Shown: one piece after another, positions 14,951-19,775 of the stretch | How positions within the stretch are numbered: position 1 is the stretch's first letter | Layout of the letters: every line of letters starts with the position of its first letter | Source: DATKYK01 sp034430255 | GTDB lineage: Bacteria > Chloroflexota > Dehalococcoidia > E44-bin15 | Length of the DNA: 19,775 nt | NCBI GenBank assembly: GCA_034430255.1 | Contig: DAOUEU010000165.1 | Location: 1 to 19,775 of the forward strand | Reading direction: 5' to 3' | Position numbers and translations under genes: made by a program | The notes under the pieces: model-generated | What the model saw: the letters and a program-made list of their open reading frames with translations, nothing else | The model's database searches: none | Told to the model about the DNA's origin: nothing

Positions 14951-16380
14951 AGCTGGCGTTACCGAAGGGGCGACTCTTAAAGGATAGTGCGTCTTTACTG
15001 GAGAGGGCAGATGTCGGGCTTGAGGGGTATGATAAGCGGTCGCGATCCTATCGCCTGAAATCATCCAGATTCCCCGGCATTTTTTTCAAGGTGTTCCAGG
15101 AACGGGACATCCCCATTCAGGTGGCTATTGGGAACTACGACTTGGGGATCTGCGGGCTGGACTGGGTGGAGGAACTCATGGCGAGATACCCCAGCGGCGA
15201 ACTGGTGAAGCTGAGGGACCTGGGGTATGGTAGGAGTGATATCTATGTAGTTACCAGCGGCCATTCCGGTGTCTCATCGCTTGAGGAGATCAACGATAGA
15301 TTTGCTCGGGTGCGCATCGTAAGCGAGTATCAGAACATGGCGGAATCATTCGCACGAAGGCAGAGGCTCAGGCGTTTCAGTATTCTCCCAATATGCGGTG
15401 CTGGTGAGGTCTACCCGCCGGAGAGCGCCGACCTGGCAATTATCACTAAAGCCTCTGCGGGCAGCTTTGCAAGCTACGACCTGGTTCCACTGTCGAGGAT
15501 CCTTAGCTCAAATGCTAGCTTAATCGCCAATAGGAACAGCCTGGCAAAGGCTGATCTCAGCGAGTTCCTGGGATGCCTGCAGCCCTTTGCAGCGGAAACC
15601 AAAGCGGGGACAGTTTTACCCGCTGCTGGCGAGGTAACAGGAGTAAAAATGCACGCGGTTAAAGGGCCAGGGGACAAGGTAGAGGGCAGACCCAGAGACA
15701 GTGAAGTAACTCGCCTAGCCCTGCCCGATGGACACCTTTTGAAATCGGCCGCAGAGTTCCTCCAGAAAGCCGGACTAAACATCCAGGGATACTCAGGGGC
15801 CCCCGCCACCCGCAGGCTGACTACTGATTTGCCCGGAGTTACGATCAAGGTGATCAGGCCCCAGGACATGCCGCTCCAGGTAGCAAATGATAACTTTGAC
15901 CTGGCGATCACCGGCGAGGACTGGCTTAAAGACCACCTCTATCGCTTCCCCTCAAGCCCGGTAACAGAAATACTAAAACTGGGGTTTGGGAAGGTAACCC
16001 TGGTTGCTGTGGTCAGCCAGGATATACCCGCTCGCGATATCCATGAATTGAGGGATCTGGTCACGGGAGGTTATATTCCCTCTCTCAGGGTAGCTTCGGA
16101 GTATGTTAATATCGCTGATAAGTATGCCCGTGACAATCACCTGGGGCACTTCAAGATAATCCCCACCTGGGGGGCGAGCGAGGCCTTTCTGCCTGAGGAT
16201 GCTGACCTGCTGATCGAAAACACCGAGACCGGTGAGACCCTGGCGAGGCATAACCTGGCGGTTATCGATACCATCTTTGAGTCCTCGGCATGCCTTATCG
16301 GACACCGGGACAATCTTTCCCATACCTCGAAGAAAGGCGGAATCGAACGTATAATAGATATCATAAGGAAGGGCTGCTAG
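14947..16380 (+). CDS. hisG: Tandem double-domain ATP phosphoribosyltransferase
   Basis: HisG catalyses the first step of histidine synthesis, ATP + PRPP to phosphoribosyl-ATP. The short form is about 200-230 residues; this protein is 477 because two full HisG domains lie in one frame. Copy 1 is about 1-214, the linker about 215-254 and copy 2 about 255-477. Shared landmarks are LALPKGRL (3-10)/LALPDGHL (257-264), NYDLGICGLDW (63-73)/NFDLAITGEDW (316-326), DLGYG/KLGFG, SEYQNMA (126-132)/SEYVNIA (384-390) and CGAGEVYPPESADL/WGASEAFLPEDADL. The phosphate loop is intact in copy 2 (ETGETL, 427-432) but reads ASAGSF (169-174) in copy 1. PKGRL is intact in copy 1 but PDGHL in copy 2. Copy 1 also has Q51 where copy 2 has R304 before the D-I/M-P motif. 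The GTG start overlaps the hisZ stop by 4 bases. Confidence 0.93.
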   Translation: MKLALPKGRLLKDSASLLERADVGLEGYDKRSRSYRLKSSRFPGIFFKVFQERDIPIQVAIGNYDLGICGLDWVEELMARYPSGELVKLRDLGYGRSDIYVVTSGHSGVSSLEEINDRFARVRIVSEYQNMAESFARRQRLRRFSILPICGAGEVYPPESADLAIITKASAGSFASYDLVPLSRILSSNASLIANRNSLAKADLSEFLGCLQPFAAETKAGTVLPAAGEVTGVKMHAVKGPGDKVEGRPRDSEVTRLALPDGHLLKSAAEFLQKAGLNIQGYSGAPATRRLTTDLPGVTIKVIRPQDMPLQVANDNFDLAITGEDWLKDHLYRFPSSPVTEILKLGFGKVTLVAVVSQDIPARDIHELRDLVTGGYIPSLRVASEYVNIADKYARDNHLGHFKIIPTWGASEAFLPEDADLLIENTETGETLARHNLAVIDTIFESSACLIGHRDNLSHTSKKGGIERIIDIIRKGC

Positions 16381-16444
16381 AAGTAGAAAAGCGCCCGATT
16401 GGTAATTTCCACACAGGCTCGAATAGTTTTATGAACTAGAAAAG

Positions 16445-17206
16445 ATGCCGTTACTTTATCTTCACCTGAGCATTGCCCAGGAGGCAGCAGAGTTGATGCA
16501 TCATCCCGTAGTGGACCACAACATGGGAGGCTACCTGGTTGGAACCATCTCGCCGGATGCACATCACATTAGCAGTGTCTCACGAAGCGAGACTCACTTT
16601 TTCGACCTGGACAAGGAAGAGTATGAGAGCGGGACACGTCGGCTGTTTGAAGCTCATCCCGAGCTTGCCCGAGGGAATAGTCTGGATGCGGAAACGAGAT
16701 CTTTTATTGCTGGCTACCTCTCCCACCTCATTGTGGACGAGGTCTGGATTAAGGATGTCTATCGCCCTTTCTTCGGCAATTTATCACCGCTCAGCAGTGA
16801 CCCGATGGCTAACGCTCTCGACAGGCTGCTTCAGTTCGAGCTTGACCGAAGAGAAAGGGAGGATAAAGCGAAGATGGCAGCGATTCGGGCTGAGCTCTGC
16901 CAGTGGGAGCCACGGGTAAATATCGGTTTTTTAGTCACCACTACCCTGCGCCAGTGGCGGGACTTTGCCTGCGACGCGATGGACCGGGAGGTAAAATTGG
17001 CCGATTTTCCACCATTTGCCCGAAGCTTCCTTCTCCCCAGTAAAAAGATTGATGCTGAGCAGCTAGAGCCGTTCCTTTCATCAGTGCCGGATAAGCTGGA
17101 CTGGGCTATCCAGCATGTTACCCCCCGGCGGCTCACCGCCTTCCGGGGGAAAGCCATAAGACAGTCTGTGAAAGCGGCCAGGGAGTATTTGTTTGAAGAT
17201 AATTAG
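16445..17206 (+). CDS. Zinc-dependent phospholipase C-like protein
   Basis: A 253-residue protein with the pattern of the zinc-dependent phospholipase C (PF00882-like) family. Candidate metal ligands are H7 (LYLHLSIAQ), D38 and H40 (SPDAHH), H51 (ETHFFD), and H94 and D98 (YLSHLIVDEVW). The family includes bacterial phospholipases C and many uncharacterised hydrolases; with no signal peptide here, an intracellular hydrolase is more likely than a secreted lipase. It lies inside the his operon, 64 bases after hisG, and overlaps hisD by 14 bases. A role in histidine synthesis is not established: it could be a passenger, or could supply a missing hydrolytic step such as histidinol-phosphate dephosphorylation. 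The ribosome binding site is weak. Confidence 0.8.
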   Translation: MPLLYLHLSIAQEAAELMHHPVVDHNMGGYLVGTISPDAHHISSVSRSETHFFDLDKEEYESGTRRLFEAHPELARGNSLDAETRSFIAGYLSHLIVDEVWIKDVYRPFFGNLSPLSSDPMANALDRLLQFELDRREREDKAKMAAIRAELCQWEPRVNIGFLVTTTLRQWRDFACDAMDREVKLADFPPFARSFLLPSKKIDAEQLEPFLSSVPDKLDWAIQHVTPRRLTAFRGKAIRQSVKAAREYLFEDN

Positions 17207-18524
17207 TGATTTTCACAAGGCTAAAGCTGTATTGCAGCGTGCCACCTTTGACCTGGGTAAAGCCCCTATTGAGGTAAAGCGAAGGATAAAAGAGGCCTTC
17301 GCTGTTGAACTCACCCCTGAGGAAGCGGTGTGCCGGATCATTGATGCGGTGCGAGATAAAGGGGATGCAGCCCTGCTGCACTTTACCTGGAGGATCGACG
17401 GAATAGTGCTGGAATCTCTGGAGGTAAGCGAGCAGGAACGCCGCGAAGCCCATGGAAAGGTGAACCGGCAGCTCATCTCGGCGCTTAATATCGCTGCGGA
17501 GCGGGTGCGCTCATTTCACCAGGCACAGCTTAGACATAGCTTCAAGGAATTTATAGAGGGCGGGATGGGGCAGACCGTCCGCCCTCTGGAGAGGGTAGGC
17601 GTCTATGCCCCCGGCGGCACTGCCTGCTATCCATCGACGGTACTAATGACGGCGATCCCCGCCCGGGTCGCTGGGGTGGAGGAGATCATCCTCACCACTC
17701 CCCCAGGCAGCGGAGGCATTGTCCCGCCCGCGACGCTAGTGGCAGCCGATATAGCCGGGGTAGACCGGGTTTTCAAGGTGGGGGGTGCTCAGGCCATCGC
17801 CGCCCTTGCCTATGGCACCGAGTCCATCCCCAGGGTGGATAAGGTCTGCGGGCCAGGAGGCCTTTTCGTGACCCTGGCAAAGCGTTTGGTCTTCGGCTCG
17901 GTCGCCATCGATAGCCTCGCCGGGCCCACCGAGACTATGATACTAGCAGATGACTCCACATCGCCTGACCGCTGCGCTGCCGACCTACTGGCACAGGCGG
18001 AGCATGATATGCTGGCCACCGCGATACTGATTACCACCTCCTCCAGGCTGGCCAAGGCTGTGGATAAAGGGGTGACACGCCAGCTCGAAGGGCTGGAGCG
18101 GTCACAAATTGCCCGCCGCTCTCTGGAGGAAAGGGGCAAGATAATCGTGGTCAGCGATATGGAGCAGGCGATTGAGCTGATTAACATCTATGCCCCGGAG
18201 CACGTCTCTCTAATGGTTCGCGACGCCCCGTCATATATAGAACGGATCCGCCACGCCGGAGCTATCTTCATCGGCGAAAACTCACCCGGGGTACTGGGCG
18301 ACTACGTTGCCGGGCCGAGCCATGTTTTACCTACGGGAGGAACTGCCCGCTTCTGCTCCTCCCTCGGTGTGAGCGATTTCCTCAAACTCACCAGCATCAT
18401 CTCTCTAAGCGATGAGGATATTGAGGCGCTGGGCCCTGCTGCGGTGACCATCGCCATGGCCGAGGGGCTCACCGCCCACGCCCGAGCCGCAGAGCTAAGG
18501 CTCAAGCAGGGGAGGATACAGTGA
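17193..18524 (+). CDS. hisD: Histidinol dehydrogenase
   Basis: A 443-residue zinc enzyme that oxidises histidinol to histidine in two NAD-dependent steps, the end of the pathway. The expected motifs are present: VGVYAPGGTACYPSTVLM (about 135-152), DKVCGPGG (216-223), SLAGPTETMILAD (241-253), the zinc ligands Q268, H271, D370 and H429, and the catalytic pair E336-H337 (YAPEHVSL). The start is TTG at 17193, with GGGAG 7 bases upstream, giving a 14-base overlap with the preceding gene. It overlaps hisC by 4 bases. Confidence 0.97.
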   Translation: MKIISDFHKAKAVLQRATFDLGKAPIEVKRRIKEAFAVELTPEEAVCRIIDAVRDKGDAALLHFTWRIDGIVLESLEVSEQERREAHGKVNRQLISALNIAAERVRSFHQAQLRHSFKEFIEGGMGQTVRPLERVGVYAPGGTACYPSTVLMTAIPARVAGVEEIILTTPPGSGGIVPPATLVAADIAGVDRVFKVGGAQAIAALAYGTESIPRVDKVCGPGGLFVTLAKRLVFGSVAIDSLAGPTETMILADDSTSPDRCAADLLAQAEHDMLATAILITTSSRLAKAVDKGVTRQLEGLERSQIARRSLEERGKIIVVSDMEQAIELINIYAPEHVSLMVRDAPSYIERIRHAGAIFIGENSPGVLGDYVAGPSHVLPTGGTARFCSSLGVSDFLKLTSIISLSDEDIEALGPAAVTIAMAEGLTAHARAAELRLKQGRIQ

Positions 18525-19618
18525 ACTCTGGCGATGGGGGGATCGAAAAAATGATCCGCAGCGACCTTTTTCGCCTCAAGGCATACCAACCCATCATACC
18601 ACCCGAGGTGCTCAGCGCGCGGGCTGGTATCCCCACCGAGGGGGTGATAAAGCTCGACGGCAACGAGAACCCCTATGGCTGCTCGCCGAGAGTAGGACGT
18701 GCCCTTGCCGGTTACCCCTTCTATCACATCTACCCCGATCCGGAGCAGCGTGAAATACGAAAAGCACTAGCGGGGTATGTCGGGGTAGACGCAGCACACA
18801 TCATAGCAGGCGCCGGAAGCGACGAGCTCATCGACCTCATCCTGCGCCTCTTCCTCGAGCCCGGCGATGGCATTATCAACTGCATTCCCACCTTCGGCAT
18901 GTATCACTTCTGCACCGAGATTTGCGGGGGTAAGGTTAGCGAAGTGCCCAGGGATAAATCCTATGCCGTCGACATCACCGGTATAAAAGAGGCCGTAAAT
19001 GAAAAAACCAAGGTCATCTTCATCGCCTCGCCGAATAACCCCACGGGGAATATCACCCCCCAGCACGATATCCTGGAACTGGTTAAGCTGGGCAAGGTGG
19101 TGGTGATCGATGAGGCATACTATGAATTCAGCGGGACCACCGTCGCCCCACTGGTTCCCCAGCATGAAAACCTGATCGTGCTTCGCAGCTTCAGCAAATG
19201 GGCAGGGCTCGCCGGACTGCGCATTGGCTACGGGATATTTCCCACCCCGATCGCAGAACAGCTTTTAAAGATCAAGCAACCCTATAACATAAACCTGGCG
19301 GCTCAGGTTGCGCTTAAGGAGTCGCTTGCCGACATCGAATACCTCCAGGGCACGGTGCAAAAAATCATCTCAGAACGGGAGCGGCTTACCCAAAAACTCG
19401 GCGAGCTCAAATCTATAAATCCATTCCCCTCTCAGGCCAATTTCATCCTCTGCACCGTGAACAAGGGGAATGCACAGGATATTTACCAGGGGCTGCAGAA
19501 AAAGGGCATCTTTATTCGCTACTTCGACACCCCACTCCTGAGGAACTCGATCCGCATCAGCGTTGGCAAGCCGGAGCACACCGATGCCCTCATTGAAGCA
19601 CTGAAGGAGATGTGCTAA
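18521..19618 (+). CDS. hisC: Histidinol-phosphate aminotransferase
   Basis: A 365-residue PLP-dependent class II-type aminotransferase that converts imidazole-acetol phosphate to histidinol phosphate. Family motifs: LDGNENPYG (45-53), GAGSDELIDL (97-106), SPNNPTGN (170-177), VIDEAYYEF (195-203) and SFSKWAGLAGLRIGYG (223-238), with the PLP lysine at K226. The GTG start at 18521 overlaps the hisD stop by 4 bases and has GGAGG at 18511-18515. An ATG at 18551 (protein starting MIRSDLFRL) is a plausible alternative with a G-rich upstream. hisB follows after 77 bases. Confidence 0.95.
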   Translation: MNSGDGGIEKMIRSDLFRLKAYQPIIPPEVLSARAGIPTEGVIKLDGNENPYGCSPRVGRALAGYPFYHIYPDPEQREIRKALAGYVGVDAAHIIAGAGSDELIDLILRLFLEPGDGIINCIPTFGMYHFCTEICGGKVSEVPRDKSYAVDITGIKEAVNEKTKVIFIASPNNPTGNITPQHDILELVKLGKVVVIDEAYYEFSGTTVAPLVPQHENLIVLRSFSKWAGLAGLRIGYGIFPTPIAEQLLKIKQPYNINLAAQVALKESLADIEYLQGTVQKIISERERLTQKLGELKSINPFPSQANFILCTVNKGNAQDIYQGLQKKGIFIRYFDTPLLRNSIRISVGKPEHTDALIEALKEMC

Positions 19619-19676
19619 TCTAAGCGGAGTCCATTCCTACCTTGGGTTGGGTAGGCGAAGTGTATTGTGCTTAGAT
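19618..19676 (+). promoter_or_regulatory. Two-tier hairpin in the hisC-hisB gap
   Basis: A perfect outer stem ATCTAAGC (19618-19625)/GCTTAGAT (19669-19676) encloses an inner hairpin CCTACC (19636-19641)/GGTAGG (19650-19655). There is no T run after it, so it is not a standard terminator. It may be an RNA processing or stabilising structure, or a regulatory site for hisB. Confidence 0.55.
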
Positions 19677-19695
19677 GTGCTCGTGGAGGGAAGAC

Positions 19696-19775
19696 ATGGC
19701 AAGACAAAGTGAAAAAAAAAGAACAGCTACCATTACCCGTGAGACTACTGAGACAAAGATAGGCGTCACGCTCTC
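19696..19775 (+). CDS. hisB: Imidazoleglycerol-phosphate dehydratase, N-terminal fragment cut by window edge
   Basis: The frame from the ATG at 19696 to the window end reads MARQSEKKRTATITRETTET then KIGVTL. The pattern R-x-A-x-I-x-R-x-T-x-E-T-x-I is the conserved start of HisB (IGPD), the enzyme that dehydrates imidazoleglycerol phosphate just before the HisC step. GGAGGG lies about 6 bases upstream. Its place directly after hisC supports the call. A run of nine A (19712-19720) falls in codons 6-9. Only 26 codons are visible. Confidence 0.85.
   Translation, partial: MARQSEKKRTATITRETTETKIGVTL

Noticed and set aside
1..19775. CRISPR array, prophage or integrated element around the recombinase gene
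   Set aside because: No regularly spaced direct repeats, no phage genes and no att-like direct repeats flank the recombinase-like gene.

Overview
The window is a stretch of bacterial chromosome carrying mostly housekeeping genes. It holds a bacterial type A RNase P RNA, a tRNA with an encoded CCA end, sigma-70-like promoters (TTGACA/TTGACT, 17 bp, TAGAAT/TAAAAT) and strong Shine-Dalgarno sites. An anaerobic or thermophile-like gene content (aldehyde:ferredoxin oxidoreductase family protein, NfeD-slipin pair, short HisG with HisZ) fits a Chloroflexota bacterium of the Dehalococcoidia type. That assignment is an inference from gene content and protein style; no 16S gene is present.

Layout. 1-3175 (minus): leuS followed by the 5' part of dnaN, running off the left edge. 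3311-3435: a tRNA with CAU anticodon, with its own promoter and a strong intrinsic terminator. 3443-6867 (plus): a perfect promoter drives a compact cluster of a COG1579 coiled-coil zinc-ribbon protein, a serine-recombinase-like protein that has lost most catalytic residues, an RNase HI and an alpha/beta hydrolase. 7039-7626: a DUF1326-like protein. 7644-8062: rnpB with promoter and terminator. 8139-8930: biotin ligase, overlapping tail to tail by 7 bp with an aldehyde:ferredoxin oxidoreductase family gene on the minus strand (8924-10855). 10856-11291: no convincing gene. 11292-13344 (minus): nfeD and slipin, a membrane protease/SPFH operon. 13345-13714: divergent promoters and GC-rich palindromes. 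13715-19775 (plus): a histidine biosynthesis operon hisZ-hisG-[zinc phospholipase C-like]-hisD-hisC-hisB, with hisB cut by the right edge.

The most unusual item is hisG (14947-16380). It is one open frame encoding two complete short-form HisG domains in tandem, and the two copies have lost different active-site motifs: copy 1 keeps PKGRL but lacks the TGxT phosphate loop, while copy 2 keeps ETGETL but has PDGHL. This looks like a subfunctionalised, covalently linked HisG pseudo-dimer working with the HisZ encoded just upstream. The second is the degenerate serine recombinase (4201-5625), wedged with near-zero spacing between the COG1579 gene and the RNase H gene, a pair that is also adjacent in mycobacteria. 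It looks like a domesticated, non-recombining DNA-binding protein. A zinc phospholipase C-like gene inside the his operon is a third oddity.
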